A stretch of 62,033 nucleotides of DNA from Desulfurobacterium indicum (GCF_001968985.1 NZ_MOEN01000008.1:1-62033), one strand, 5' to 3'; shown: positions 25,910 through 35,555, counted from the stretch's first letter. The notes: generated from the letters alone by a model not told the origin. Translations and numbers: made by a program.

Positions 25910-26599
25910 TTAAAAGAGAGACAGGATTTTCCTGAAACCTTCCGAAGGATTTTCTTTATAAAGTTCTATTCCTAATCTCAAGTCATTAGAAGAAATACCA
26001 AGAAAATTAAGCCTTTCCGGCTTTCTCAAAATATGAAATCCCAAAAATTGAAGAAGATTCCTCGGATTACCAGTAAATCTGGCACTCTCAAAGTCTATAA
26101 ATCTTATACCCCTATCACTCACTATAATATGCTTCTCTCCTTTTAACTCAGAGTGATTAACACCTGACTTATCAAGAATGTAACACTTTTCCATAATTTC
26201 TTTAAGAATATTTAGAAGTTCATTTTTCGAATGGAAACTGCCAAAAGAGAACGGGACACCCTCTATGTATTCCATTATTATTACTTCTTCGTCATAATAG
26301 TAAACAACAGGAGCTATAGATTTTGGTTCCAGATATTCCAGAATCCTTGCCTCTTTCAAGAGAAAGTGCTTTTTACCTGCATCGCTCCTTGCAAATTTTA
26401 TAGCTACTTTAACAGGTATCGTAAACTGGTCGTAAGGCTTTATAAACCCCGAAAAGACCGTTCCTCTGTATCCTTTAGCGATAAAATCACCAAGTTCTAT
26501 ATCAAGATTCTCCAGTGTTTCAAGCCTTCTAAGGACGATATTTTCACGTCCGGCGGGGTAATCAATCAACGACAACAATTGTAAATTCAGGAATTTCAT
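25910..26599 (-). CDS. Atypical protein kinase-like protein, RIO/COG2112 type
   Basis: This 229-residue single-domain protein has a kinase fold. It shows a glycine-rich loop region (GDFIAKGYRGTVFSG, 37-51), VAIK with the ATP lysine at 68, a glutamate in KEAR (83) and the hinge MEYIEG. The catalytic loop reads HSELKGEKHIIV (from H149) instead of HRDLxxxN, and the metal motif is DFE (169-171). From memory, such HxEL loops mark a family of predicted archaeal-type kinases. It overlaps the upstream unknown gene by 38 bases and is last in the rpoN-glnE group. AAGGGAG precedes its ATG. Confidence 0.72.
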   Translation of the reverse strand: MKFLNLQLLSLIDYPAGRENIVLRRLETLENLDIELGDFIAKGYRGTVFSGFIKPYDQFTIPVKVAIKFARSDAGKKHFLLKEARILEYLEPKSIAPVVYYYDEEVIIMEYIEGVPFSFGSFHSKNELLNILKEIMEKCYILDKSGVNHSELKGEKHIIVSDRGIRFIDFESARFTGNPRNLLQFLGFHILRKPERLNFLGISSNDLRLGIELYKENPSEGFRKILSLF

Positions 26600-27185
26600 A
26601 CCGCTCCCTTAAAGTTTTCTTAACAAGAGCCTTATAAGTTATTTTATAAATTTTCTCGTCCCAGTAAAACCTATATCTTTCCAGTTTAGCAGTCACCTTC
26701 TTTAAAATTTCATCCTTATCAGGCAAATTATTCAGTAAAAAGGCAAAAAAATCGTCTTCAAAAATCTCCAACTGTTCCTCTATTAACTCATCATCAAGCT
26801 CAGATATTTCTCTTAATTTCTCAAGAATTAAAACATTATCTACAGGTAGAGAAAGCAACACATCCTGTAAAATGTCATAGAGACACTGCAATCTCTCAGA
26901 AGTGGTTAAAGGCCCTTCTTTATAAAGCTGTTTTTTTTCCTTTCGTTCTTTCTTTTTTTCCAGTTTAAATAATTTTTCCACACGTTTCCCTAGTTCTTTC
27001 AGAGTTTTCGGAGAATCTTCTTGCATCTCTGTAACACACTTCATAACAAACTTATCAGGAATCCTCAAATGATACCACCGCTTTATAATTTTCTGATCAT
27101 CACTTCCCTTAAAATGCAGGTAAGGAAAAGTTTCAGAAATATACTTTATTATCTCCCGGGCATACTCACTAAAGCTTCTATCCAT
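26562..27185 (-). CDS. Hypothetical protein in the rpoN-glnE operon
   Basis: I do not recognise this 207-residue protein. It is soluble, charged and predicted helical. The N-terminal region has IIKRWYHLRIPDKFVMKCV, a pattern that recalls helix-turn-helix segments of DnaD-like or replication-linked proteins, followed by a lysine/glutamate-rich linker (residues 65-90) and a helical C-terminal half. There is no nucleotide-binding loop or cysteine motif. It overlaps glnE by 37 bases and the kinase-like gene by 38 bases, so the three are translated from one message. Confidence 0.7.
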   Translation of the reverse strand: MDRSFSEYAREIIKYISETFPYLHFKGSDDQKIIKRWYHLRIPDKFVMKCVTEMQEDSPKTLKELGKRVEKLFKLEKKKERKEKKQLYKEGPLTTSERLQCLYDILQDVLLSLPVDNVLILEKLREISELDDELIEEQLEIFEDDFFAFLLNNLPDKDEILKKVTAKLERYRFYWDEKIYKITYKALVKKTLRERYEIPEFTIVVVD

Positions 27186-29830
27186 TTAAAAAACTCCAGA
27201 TAAAGTTCTCTATTTTCATCCATTAAGCTTTCAAGATCACGGAATTTAATGAGCTTTCCGTATAACCTCTTCTCCGTTTCTGCTTCCCTTAAAAGGGAAA
27301 ATATTTTATAAAAGTCCTTCTTCATTCGTTCAGAAACTTTCTTAAGCACTCTGTAAACATTACCTATCCTTTCCTTTTCAAAAAGTTGATAAGTATACGC
27401 AACAAACTCCGAATCAACAATGCCACCTATACCGTATTTCATCAAACTTTTCTTACCCAGCTCCTTTTCAAGCCTTTTCCTCATACCTTTAATTTCTTCT
27501 AACGTATCAAGAGAAAGCGGCTGAGAAAATAAAAATTCATCAACAACCCTGTAAATATCATCTTTAAAAGAAACTCCATCGGTAACAAGTCTAAAACGCG
27601 TATAAGCAAGCTTTTCCCATACTCTTGCCGATTCAAAGAAATATTTTCCCATATAGTTAACTGTAAACCCTATTTCTCCTTTCTCTCCAAAAGGCCTTAA
27701 CCTCGTATCAATCTCATAACCAAAAGCTCCCAACTTCTCAATAAAGGAAGGAATAAGGCCTATATCTTTCTCTTTATCCCCTTCATCTTTAAATATAAAA
27801 AGCAGATCAAGGTCAGAACCTACATTCATCTCCCTGCTTCCAAACTTTCCAAGAGAAGCAACGGCAAAGGAAGGAGCCATCTCATTATAAATTTTAAGTA
27901 AAACTACATCTGTTACATTTGTAAATTCTCTATTGAAAGTTTCTACATCCGTTCGCCCGAGCAGTTTTCTCAATATAACTCTGACCTCTTCGAGATTTTT
28001 TGCAAGTTTGTCGTTTTTCAAAAAATCAAAAGTTTCTCTAACAGCGCTTATAGTTCTTGGATTTTCTATACCTTCAGGATCAAACAGGTATTCCATTATC
28101 TCCGGCGTTTCAATGAATCGTCTGATGAAAAAGTCTTTCAATGAAAAAAGCATAAGCAAAACTTTGAGAGTATTTATCTGTTTTAAATAGAAGAGAAAGT
28201 ATATTTTCCCTTCCTCTTTCTCAAGGAACGAAACCAAATTTTTCATACAGAGTTTGGAATCAGGCATCTCAAATATTAGATCTATAAAAGTATCTCCCAT
28301 AAGGTCAAGCCTATTTTGAGCTTCAGCAGAAAGAACCTTACCGTTGAAAAGACAATCTATAAATTTCTTTATCTCTTCAGGCTCAAAAAACTTCTTGCGG
28401 CGTAAATCTTCAACAGTAAGAGAGGATAAAGTTTTCTTCTTTTCCGTAGGGAAAAACCTGTTAAAGAGATTGTGAACGTTATTCATGGTCCTCTTTAACT
28501 CAGATAAAAACTGTTCCTTGTCAGCAAAACCCATTTTTGAAGCAAGCTCTTCAGCTTCTTCACTTTCAGGATGAAAAGTCTGTGTCTGTCTGAAATGAGT
28601 AACCTGAATCATATGTTCTGTTCGCCTTAAAAACTCATAACTGTCCCTTAAAGTTTCATACTCAGACTCTGTTAAAAATCCCCAACGTCTCAACTTATCC
28701 AGAGCTATTAAAGTATTCCTGGAACGAATATTTTTGTTTTTACCACCATAAATTACTTGAAAAGCCTGGACAATAAATTCTATCTCTCTGATACCACCTT
28801 CCCCCAATTTCACATCTATCTTATTCAGTCTCTTTGAAACCTTCGCCTTTATAAGCTCCTTTAATCTCAGCACCTCTTCAATCAAAGTAAAATCAATATA
28901 TTTCCTGTAGACAAAAGGTGTTATAAGCTTTTCAAATTCAACACCTATAACCTTTAAGTCGCCAGCTGCAGGCCTTGACTTTAAAAGTGCAAATCTTTCC
29001 CATGGTCTTGCAACAGCAGTATAATACTCTTCAAGAGCTTCGATGTCGTTACAAATCGGCCCCATCGTCCCGTTGGGGCGGAGCCTCAAATCAAGCTCAA
29101 AACACTTTCCATCTTTTGTGTTTTCAGTCACAAGCCTGGTAACGTATTCGGAAAGTAGAGAAAAATAGTCGTGATTATCAAGCTTCCCATAATCTCCGCC
29201 TGAAGTTTTTCCATACCTTGAAAGATAAACATATATAACATCAAGATCTGAAGAATAATTAAGCTCAAAACCAGAAGCTTTCCCCATATCAACAATACAA
29301 AAGCCGCTGTTTCCAGGACTTCCGTAACGCTTCTCCATCATTTTTTCAGCAAACTTTAGAGCAGCTGACATAATGGCATCATGTAAAAGAGTCACGTCTC
29401 TGGTTAGAAATAACAGTGAATCCATACCGCAAATATCCCTCAGAACAATCCTTCCCATATGAAAACGATGATGAAATCTTATAAGCCTTTTAAATCCAGC
29501 TTCATCACCATCTCTCCATTTTGAGACTGCAAAGTCTGAAGGCATAAACCTTTTCTTATAAATAGCCTTCAGCTTTGGAAGAAAATCCGGATTTGAAACG
29601 AAAAAATCTCCTAAAAATTGAGAGAAAGAAAAAAGCTTTATTAAATCTTCCAAAAATTGATCCTGCAGAAAATCGGGCAGCTGTTCAGGATACTTATTCC
29701 TCAATTTATCAATAAGAATAAGTGCTCTACGGACATTGGGAAGTTTATCTTTATTGTTTTCAATAATATCAAGAGCCTTCTGCCAGCTGTCTGGATATTC
29801 ACTTCTACACTTTTGTAAAAGATACTTCAT
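27149..29830 (-). CDS. glnE: Glutamine synthetase adenylyltransferase/deadenylyltransferase
   Basis: This bifunctional 893-residue enzyme adjusts glutamine synthetase by adding or removing AMP in response to PII and glutamine. Both nucleotidyltransferase halves are present: the N-terminal one with SSDLDVIYVY (from 193) and the C-terminal one with GSDLDLLFIF near 670, each with the DxD metal pair, and the middle GEGGIREIEFIVQ block. Length is slightly under the 945 of E. coli. It overlaps rpoN by four bases. glnA and glnB are not in this window. Confidence 0.94.
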   Translation of the reverse strand: MKYLLQKCRSEYPDSWQKALDIIENNKDKLPNVRRALILIDKLRNKYPEQLPDFLQDQFLEDLIKLFSFSQFLGDFFVSNPDFLPKLKAIYKKRFMPSDFAVSKWRDGDEAGFKRLIRFHHRFHMGRIVLRDICGMDSLLFLTRDVTLLHDAIMSAALKFAEKMMEKRYGSPGNSGFCIVDMGKASGFELNYSSDLDVIYVYLSRYGKTSGGDYGKLDNHDYFSLLSEYVTRLVTENTKDGKCFELDLRLRPNGTMGPICNDIEALEEYYTAVARPWERFALLKSRPAAGDLKVIGVEFEKLITPFVYRKYIDFTLIEEVLRLKELIKAKVSKRLNKIDVKLGEGGIREIEFIVQAFQVIYGGKNKNIRSRNTLIALDKLRRWGFLTESEYETLRDSYEFLRRTEHMIQVTHFRQTQTFHPESEEAEELASKMGFADKEQFLSELKRTMNNVHNLFNRFFPTEKKKTLSSLTVEDLRRKKFFEPEEIKKFIDCLFNGKVLSAEAQNRLDLMGDTFIDLIFEMPDSKLCMKNLVSFLEKEEGKIYFLFYLKQINTLKVLLMLFSLKDFFIRRFIETPEIMEYLFDPEGIENPRTISAVRETFDFLKNDKLAKNLEEVRVILRKLLGRTDVETFNREFTNVTDVVLLKIYNEMAPSFAVASLGKFGSREMNVGSDLDLLFIFKDEGDKEKDIGLIPSFIEKLGAFGYEIDTRLRPFGEKGEIGFTVNYMGKYFFESARVWEKLAYTRFRLVTDGVSFKDDIYRVVDEFLFSQPLSLDTLEEIKGMRKRLEKELGKKSLMKYGIGGIVDSEFVAYTYQLFEKERIGNVYRVLKKVSERMKKDFYKIFSLLREAETEKRLYGKLIKFRDLESLMDENRELYLEFFKWIEALVSMPGR

Positions 29831-31131
29831 CTCTCTTTCCTCTCAAACGCACCGGGAATGCCCATCTCTTCCCGATATTTTGCAACCGTCCGCCTTGCTA
29901 TTTTTATTCCTCTTTTACCAAGCAGCTGTGCTATCTTTGAATCACTTAATGGTTTTTTCTTATCTTCACTTTCAATAATTTCCTTTATAGCTTTCTTTAT
30001 AACATCTACGCTTGTTCCTGATACAGAACGTTTAAAGAAAATCTTAAACGGATAAACACCAAAAGGCGTTTCAACAAACTTATCCTTTACTGCACGACTG
30101 ATAGTTGATTCATGAATGGAAAGTCTCCCAGCTATCTCCCTGTAAGAGAGAGGTTTTATTGCAGATTCACCGTGTTTCAAAAACTCTATCTGATGAGAAA
30201 AGACAACTTCAGCTATGGCTTTAAGCGTGGCATTTCTCTGCTCTATAGCCTTTTTAAGATTAAGAGCTCTCTGGTACTTTTCGTTAAGGTATTTCTTGAG
30301 CTTTTCCGTATCGGCCGAACGAAGATAAGAAGAATTTATCCTGAAGTTAAAAGTTTTCGTTTTTAGAATCTTTACAACCGGCTTACCGTTCTCAAGATAA
30401 ACAATTAAATCAGGTGTAATCCTTACGGTTTCAACTTCTATTCCAGGCTGTGGATCAAGATGCTTCAATACGGCCAAAAACTTTTCCAGTTCCCCTTCAG
30501 TTAATCCGGTCTTTTCAAGGAATCTTTTCCTATTTTTTCTCAGAAGCTCTAATTCATCAATGGCTTTGAGAAACTTATCATCAATGCCAAGCTCTTCCGC
30601 CTGAACCTTGAGACATTCAATCAGAGAAAGAGACGCGCAACCAACCGGATCAAAGTGTAAAATTCGTTTCCTTACAGACTCTACCTTACAAACAGGAACG
30701 GAAAGAAAACGGGCTATTTCTTCAACAGAAACAGCCAGGAAACCTTTTCTATCGAGATTATCAATAATAAAACGGGCAACTTCAAAATCTTCTTTCTCAA
30801 ATTCAAGAGAAGCCTGTTTCAGCAACCTGTCTCTTAGAGAAACAGGAGAAGCCTTAATACTCAAAGGATCAAAAACTTCTGAATCGTCTTTAACAAAAAG
30901 ATTTCCTCCGTCAACAACGAAATCCCAAACACTCTCGTTACTTTCATTCTTCTCAGCAGCTTCACTCTGTTCATATTCAATCTCTATCAGAGGATTGGTC
31001 TCTATTTCATCCTTTATAAGGTTCTCAAGCTCAAGAATGGGAAGTTGCAAAAGTTCTATATTCTGCAAAAGCACAGGGGTCAGTTTTAACTCAAGCCCCA
31101 GCTGTTGCTGCAACTCAGGTTTTATTTCCAT
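29827..31131 (-). CDS. rpoN: RNA polymerase sigma-54 factor
   Basis: This sigma factor recognises -24/-12 promoters and needs AAA+ activators. It has about 434 residues. Region I is at the N-terminus (PELQQQLGLELKLTPVLLQN), then the core-binding region, an HTH (SYREIAGRLSIHESTISRAV) and the RpoN box ARRTVAKYRE near the end. I chose the ATG at 31131, which has AGAGGAAG upstream and begins MEIKPELQQ, rather than the longer frame from 31203, whose extra residues are not family-like. It leads an operon with glnE. Confidence 0.95.
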   Translation of the reverse strand: MEIKPELQQQLGLELKLTPVLLQNIELLQLPILELENLIKDEIETNPLIEIEYEQSEAAEKNESNESVWDFVVDGGNLFVKDDSEVFDPLSIKASPVSLRDRLLKQASLEFEKEDFEVARFIIDNLDRKGFLAVSVEEIARFLSVPVCKVESVRKRILHFDPVGCASLSLIECLKVQAEELGIDDKFLKAIDELELLRKNRKRFLEKTGLTEGELEKFLAVLKHLDPQPGIEVETVRITPDLIVYLENGKPVVKILKTKTFNFRINSSYLRSADTEKLKKYLNEKYQRALNLKKAIEQRNATLKAIAEVVFSHQIEFLKHGESAIKPLSYREIAGRLSIHESTISRAVKDKFVETPFGVYPFKIFFKRSVSGTSVDVIKKAIKEIIESEDKKKPLSDSKIAQLLGKRGIKIARRTVAKYREEMGIPGAFERKER

Positions 31132-31158
31132 AACAAAGACTTCCTCTATAAACGGGAT

Positions 31159-31187
31159 TTGTGTTGTAAAATTATGGCTGATATATA
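31159..31187 (+). promoter_or_regulatory. Promoter of the kdsD-kdsC-lpt group
   Basis: TTGTGT (31159-31164) and TATATA (31182-31187) are separated by 17 bases in the gap between divergent rpoN and kdsD. This predicts a start near 31194 and a leader of about 50 bases. Confidence 0.6.
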
Positions 31188-31246
31188 GCAATATAAGCAG
31201 CAATCAACGACAATTAAATCAATTATACCTGATAAGGAGTCTATAA

Positions 31247-32203
31247 GTGAGTGAAAAAATTCTTAAAATTGGAAAGCAGGTTTTAAAAGAAGAAGGCAAA
31301 GCTCTCATCAATCTGTCAGAAAGTCTGGGAGTAGATTTCATCAAAGCAATAAATATTTTACTCAAAACAGAAGGTAGAGTGGTTTTAACCGGAATGGGTA
31401 AATCGGGGCTCATCTGTAAAAAAATAGCCGCAACACTGTCCAGCACAGGAACCCCTTCTTTCTTTCTCCATCCCGCAGATGCTGTTCACGGAGATCTCGG
31501 AATGCTAAAAGGAGATGACACGGTGATAGCTGTATCAAACAGCGGTGAAACAGCAGAACTTCTTAATATAATACCTATAATAAAAAGTTTCGGCATACCA
31601 ACAATAGCGATAACGAACAATTCTGAATCTTCTCTTGCAAAACTCTGCGATATCAGTTTGGTTCTAAACGTAAAAAAAGAAGCCTGTCCGTTAGGACTTG
31701 CTCCTATGACAACTACAACGGCAACATTAGCCCTTGGAGATGCAATAGCTGCTGCTTTAATGGTAGAAAAAAGCTTCAAAAGCGAAGACTTTGCAAAATT
31801 TCATCCCGGAGGAAAACTCGGCATCCGGCTCTCACGAATAAAAGATATAATGAGAAAAGGAGAAGATGTTCCAATAGTCTCACCGGAAACAACCATAAAA
31901 GATGCTATTTACGAAATATCTTCAAAAAAACTTGGAGCAACACTGGTAGTTGAGAACGGAAAACTTACAGGAATATTAACAGACGGGGATCTGAGGCGAT
32001 TTTTTGAAAAAGGTGGCAACATCAATTCCAGAGTTAAAGAAGCAATGACTCCTTCTCCAAAAACAATTGCAGAAGATGCTTTCGCCGAAAAAGCAATAGA
32101 AATGATGGAAAGATACAAAATTACAGTTCTTCCTGTCGTTGATAATCAGGGAAATCTGAAAGGCATTATACATCTTCATGACATACTGGGAAGGAGGATA
32201 TAA
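31247..32203 (+). CDS. kdsD: D-arabinose 5-phosphate isomerase
   Basis: This enzyme makes arabinose 5-phosphate from ribulose 5-phosphate for KDO synthesis. It has 318 residues: a SIS sugar-isomerase domain (about 1-190, with VVLTGMGKSGLICKKIAATL and VIAVSNSGETAELL) followed by two CBS motifs (about 205-318). The start is GTG 31247, with AAGGAG eight bases upstream. kdsC follows with a one-base overlap, so two KDO enzymes are coupled. KpsF and GutQ are paralogous names. Confidence 0.95.
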   Translation: MSEKILKIGKQVLKEEGKALINLSESLGVDFIKAINILLKTEGRVVLTGMGKSGLICKKIAATLSSTGTPSFFLHPADAVHGDLGMLKGDDTVIAVSNSGETAELLNIIPIIKSFGIPTIAITNNSESSLAKLCDISLVLNVKKEACPLGLAPMTTTTATLALGDAIAAALMVEKSFKSEDFAKFHPGGKLGIRLSRIKDIMRKGEDVPIVSPETTIKDAIYEISSKKLGATLVVENGKLTGILTDGDLRRFFEKGGNINSRVKEAMTPSPKTIAEDAFAEKAIEMMERYKITVLPVVDNQGNLKGIIHLHDILGRRI

Positions 32204-32670
32204 TGGAAATAAAATTAATCGTCCTTGACGTTGACGGTGTTCTCACCGACGGTTCCATTTACTACGACAGCGAAGGAAGAGAATATAAGAGATTTAACGT
32301 AAAGGACGGCTTTGCAATAAAGTATACTATATCTAAAGGTATAGAAGTAGCAGTAATAACAGGAAGAACTTCTTCCATAGTGGAAAAAAGGTGTAAAGAA
32401 CTCGGAATAAAACACGTATTTCAAAACATAAAAGATAAAGAAGGTGTATGTGATCAACTTGTCAAGCAACTCAACATCACATATGCAAATGTAGCTTACA
32501 TGGGCGACGATATTCCTGATCTGCCGCTGATAAGAAAAGCAGGATTTTCAGGCGCTCCTATTGATGCAGTAAGAAAGGTTAAAAAAGAGGCAGACTTTGT
32601 AAGCGTATATCCGGGAGGAAAAGGAGCAGTCAGAGAATTTATAGAACAGATAGTAGGTGAAATCGGGTGA
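32203..32670 (+). CDS. kdsC: KDO 8-phosphate phosphatase
   Basis: This HAD-superfamily phosphatase, 155 residues long, removes phosphate from KDO-8-P. The first HAD motif is LVLDVDGVLTDGSIYYD near the N-terminus, then AVITGRTS, and MGDDIPDLPLI as the last motif. It is the tetrameric C0-cap type. AAGGAGG precedes the ATG. It overlaps kdsD by one base and lptC by four. Confidence 0.96.
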   Translation: MEIKLIVLDVDGVLTDGSIYYDSEGREYKRFNVKDGFAIKYTISKGIEVAVITGRTSSIVEKRCKELGIKHVFQNIKDKEGVCDQLVKQLNITYANVAYMGDDIPDLPLIRKAGFSGAPIDAVRKVKKEADFVSVYPGGKGAVREFIEQIVGEIG

Positions 32671-33203
32671 GAAAAAAACTTTTCAGAATTGCCATTATCA
32701 TTGGCATAGCAGGGCTTCTTCCCCTGCTATTTGTTTTGCTTCACAAAAACGCACCACCTCCAAAAGTTCATATAAAGAAAACAAAGCAGCAGATTATAAA
32801 AGACTTTGTATTTTTCCAGGAAGAAAACAACCAGACAAAATGGAGTCTAAAAGCTCCCGAAGCTAAATTCATAGACAACCATATAATACTTAAAGAACCT
32901 ATTCTAAAAGTAAACACAAAAACACTGGTTGAAATAATCGCTCAAAAAGCCATATACTACAGACAGGAAAATAGAGCAACTTTCGAAAATGTAAAGTTAA
33001 AAGGAAAAGACTTCTACGCAGAAACGCCCTTTGGAAAATTTGATGGGAAACTACAAACCTTTCACTCTAATTCAAGCTGTCTGATAAAATTCTCAAATGG
33101 ATACATTATAAAAGGTAAAAACTGCTCAATAAACTTCAAAACAGGAAAGGTTATAATTAGCAAAGAAGTAAAAACGGTCATAAAACCTATGGAGGAAAGA
33201 TGA
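32667..33203 (+). CDS. lptC: LPS export system protein LptC
   Basis: This 178-residue protein has one N-terminal transmembrane segment (LFRIAIIIGIAGLLPLLFVL) and a periplasmic beta-jellyroll region of the LptC type, with alternating motifs such as EAKFIDNHIILKEPIL and KGKDFYAETPFGKFDGK. LptC takes LPS from the LptB2FG complex to LptA. It starts with GTG, preceded by AGGTGA. Sequence conservation in this family is weak, and the position between kdsC and lptA strengthens the call. Confidence 0.88.
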   Translation: MRKKLFRIAIIIGIAGLLPLLFVLLHKNAPPPKVHIKKTKQQIIKDFVFFQEENNQTKWSLKAPEAKFIDNHIILKEPILKVNTKTLVEIIAQKAIYYRQENRATFENVKLKGKDFYAETPFGKFDGKLQTFHSNSSCLIKFSNGYIIKGKNCSINFKTGKVIISKEVKTVIKPMEER

Positions 33204-33694
33204 TAAAAAAAATTCTCTTAATTTTAATAATAGCTATAACGATAATACCAAACAACTCTTTTGCCGTTAAAAAAACAGCATTTAAAAATGTCCCTATTGT
33301 TGTAGAAGCAAGACAACTAATCTACGATAAGAACAAACACACAGCAATATACATAGGAAATGTAATTGTTCAACACGATAGAATAACCATAACTGGAGAC
33401 AAGCTAATAATATATTTTGATAAAACCGGGAAAATCATAGAAAAGGTAGAAATGATCGGAAATGTCGTTCTAAAAAGCGACCAAGGAAATGGAAAATGTG
33501 ACCGTCTGGAATACTATCCTGCCCAAGAAAAAATAGTCCTTATAGGAAACGCTGAACTGAAAAAAGGCAAAAACGTTATAGTGGGAGACAGAATAGTCGC
33601 CTTTAAAAACGGAAACGTCATAGTCGAAGGAATAAAACAAAAAGTAAAAACAATTATATTCCCCGGAGAAGCGATAAATGCCACAGTTAAATAA
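33200..33694 (+). CDS. lptA: LPS transport periplasmic protein LptA
   Basis: This 164-residue protein begins with a signal peptide ([19 protein letters not shown]) and carries OstA-type beta-jellyroll repeats ([20 protein letters not shown], then [10 protein letters not shown]). It should bridge the periplasm between LptC and LptD. GGAGGAAAG precedes the ATG, which overlaps the lptC stop. Its 3' end overlaps lptB by 17 bases. Confidence 0.92.
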   Translation: MIKKILLILIIAITIIPNNSFAVKKTAFKNVPIVVEARQLIYDKNKHTAIYIGNVIVQHDRITITGDKLIIYFDKTGKIIEKVEMIGNVVLKSDQGNGKCDRLEYYPAQEKIVLIGNAELKKGKNVIVGDRIVAFKNGNVIVEGIKQKVKTIIFPGEAINATVK

Positions 33695-34424
33695 GATCGA
33701 TTTAAACGTTTTATCAGCCATTAATATAAAAAAGATATACGGAAAAAGAACCGTTGTTGAAGATGTTTCTCTAAAGGTAGAAGAAGGAGAAGTTGTAGGA
33801 TTGTTAGGACCAAACGGTGCCGGAAAGACAACTACCTTTTACTGCATAATAGGGCTGGTAAAACCCGAAGGTGGAAGAGTCTTTATCGGAGAAGAAGAAA
33901 TAACAAACGATCCAACTTATATAAGAGCAAGAAAGGGACTTTCTTACCTTCCGCAGGATGCTTCAATATTTAGAAAGTTAACCGTTGAAGAAAACCTGAT
34001 AGCAGTTATGGAGATGCATAACTACCCCAAACGGGAAATAGAAGAAAAAACAACATCTCTGCTGAAAGAGTTCGGAATAGAATATCTACGAAAAAACAGA
34101 GCCGACACACTATCCGGCGGAGAAAGAAGGCGACTTGAAATTGCAAGAGCATTAACAATAAATCCGAAATTTCTGCTCCTTGACGAACCTTTTGCTGGAG
34201 TTGATCCGATAGCTGTATCAGATATTCAGGAACTGATAAAAAACCTCAAAAACAGAGGTATCGGAATACTGATAACGGATCATAATGTAAGAGAGACTCT
34301 AAGAATTATAGACAGAGCCTATATCATAAGCCACGGAAAAGTGCTTGCAGAAGGGACACCAGAAGAAATAGCAACATCAGAAATCGTAAGAAAAGTCTAC
34401 TTAGGTGAAGAGTTCTCCCTTTAA
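33678..34424 (+). CDS. lptB: LPS export ABC transporter ATPase LptB
   Basis: This is the 248-residue ATPase of the LptB2FG extractor. Walker A is GPNGAGKTT (near residue 40), the Q-loop follows as [18 protein letters not shown], the signature is [15 protein letters not shown] and Walker B is [13 protein letters not shown]. It overlaps lptA by 17 bases, with GGAGAAG as ribosome site. The membrane partners lptF and lptG are not in the window. Confidence 0.97.
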   Translation: MPQLNKIDLNVLSAINIKKIYGKRTVVEDVSLKVEEGEVVGLLGPNGAGKTTTFYCIIGLVKPEGGRVFIGEEEITNDPTYIRARKGLSYLPQDASIFRKLTVEENLIAVMEMHNYPKREIEEKTTSLLKEFGIEYLRKNRADTLSGGERRRLEIARALTINPKFLLLDEPFAGVDPIAVSDIQELIKNLKNRGIGILITDHNVRETLRIIDRAYIISHGKVLAEGTPEEIATSEIVRKVYLGEEFSL

Positions 34425-34433
34425 GGCGGAAAG

Positions 34434-35324
34434 ATGTGGCACGTTTTAATAAACGTTATCCTTCCTATATACATTCTCATAGCCTTAGGATTTCTATCTG
34501 GCAAGCTTAAAAAAGACATAGAAACAGATACAATAACATTTATAGTTTTATACTTTTTTGCTCCGGCTCTTATTCTCTCCTCGTTTAAAAACATCAACTT
34601 ATCAATAGAAAACATAAAATTTATCGTTATCAATGGAACATTAACCATTGGAATCGTCTGGATAGCAGCTGGCATTATAAGTAAAAAGTTTTACAGAAAA
34701 AGAATCCCCGCACTTGAAATCTCATCAGCCGTAATGAACATAGGTTATCTGGGACTTCCGCTAATATACGTCCTGTTTGGAGAAAAAGCCTTAGGTTACG
34801 CAATCAGTTACATGGTTTTCGTAACAATTATACACTTCACAGTAGCAATAGTGGCACTTAATCCTGAAAGCTTCAAAAAAGGATTGTATGAAACTCTTAA
34901 AATACCGCTCATTTATGCTGTTATCGCCGCATTCCTCCTTAAAAAAGTTCAATTTCCCGAAGGTATAGGAAAAATGCTTAAATTAACAGGTGATTCGACA
35001 ATGCCGCTCATGCTAATAGCAATAGGGATAAAACTTTCCAGAATAAAACCTGATAAACTTTCTCCTGCCATCACGGGAACAATTTTAAGACTTGTAATAG
35101 GAACTTTTATATCTTTCGTGGTGGTAAAAACCATTCAGGCTCCTTTGCTTTTAAAACAAACAGTCTTCATCCAATCAACACTTCCTTCTGCTATTCTCAA
35201 TTTCGTCCTTTGCGACAGGTTCAATCAAAACCCGGAAATCAGCGCATCAATAATATTCTTAAGCACACTCCTTTCGCCATTGTGGCTTATATTCGTTATT
35301 AAAATTTTACTTCCGGCAATTTAA
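34434..35324 (+). CDS. AEC family transporter (auxin efflux carrier-like)
   Basis: This 296-residue membrane protein has about ten hydrophobic segments. The pattern LPIYILIALGFLSGKLKK at the N-terminus, ISSAVMNIGYLGLPLIYVLF in the middle and a C-terminal QSTLPSAILNFVL are typical of the membrane transport protein/AEC family, which includes malate and other carboxylate exporters. The substrate cannot be told. It follows lptB by nine bases with GGCGGAAAG as ribosome site, but has no known LPS role. Confidence 0.82.
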   Translation: MWHVLINVILPIYILIALGFLSGKLKKDIETDTITFIVLYFFAPALILSSFKNINLSIENIKFIVINGTLTIGIVWIAAGIISKKFYRKRIPALEISSAVMNIGYLGLPLIYVLFGEKALGYAISYMVFVTIIHFTVAIVALNPESFKKGLYETLKIPLIYAVIAAFLLKKVQFPEGIGKMLKLTGDSTMPLMLIAIGIKLSRIKPDKLSPAITGTILRLVIGTFISFVVVKTIQAPLLLKQTVFIQSTLPSAILNFVLCDRFNQNPEISASIIFLSTLLSPLWLIFVIKILLPAI

Positions 35325-35336
35325 AGGAGAGTTTAC

Positions 35337-35555
35337 ATGAAAGAAATCCTGGGATGGGCAGGATGTATACTGCTTCTCATAGCGTATCTCTTCCTGTATC
35401 TTAAAAAATTCAAACTTTTTCTTTATTTCAACTTCATAGCGTCTCTATCTCTCACCATATACAGCCTCATGCTTAAAAGCATTCCGTTTGCAATAGTAAA
35501 CAGCTTTATAACCATAGTAGTTGCTAAAAAGATTATAAAGGGAGAAACTTCATAA
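35337..35555 (+). CDS. Small membrane protein, CBU_0592-like
   Basis: This 72-residue protein has two or three hydrophobic helices (ILGWAGCILLLIAYLFLYL, FLYFNFIASLSLTIYSLM, FAIVNSFITIVVAKK). The GWxG...AY start and the N/S-rich helices resemble the CBU_0592 family of small membrane proteins of unknown role. AAGGAGAG precedes the ATG, 12 bases after the AEC gene. Its stop overlaps the convergent activase gene by six bases. Confidence 0.7.
   Translation: MKEILGWAGCILLLIAYLFLYLKKFKLFLYFNFIASLSLTIYSLMLKSIPFAIVNSFITIVVAKKIIKGETS

Noticed and set aside
30608-31246. A 212-codon plus-strand frame across the start of rpoN
   Set aside because: It lies antisense to region I and the core-binding region of rpoN and has no motifs; rpoN is certain.
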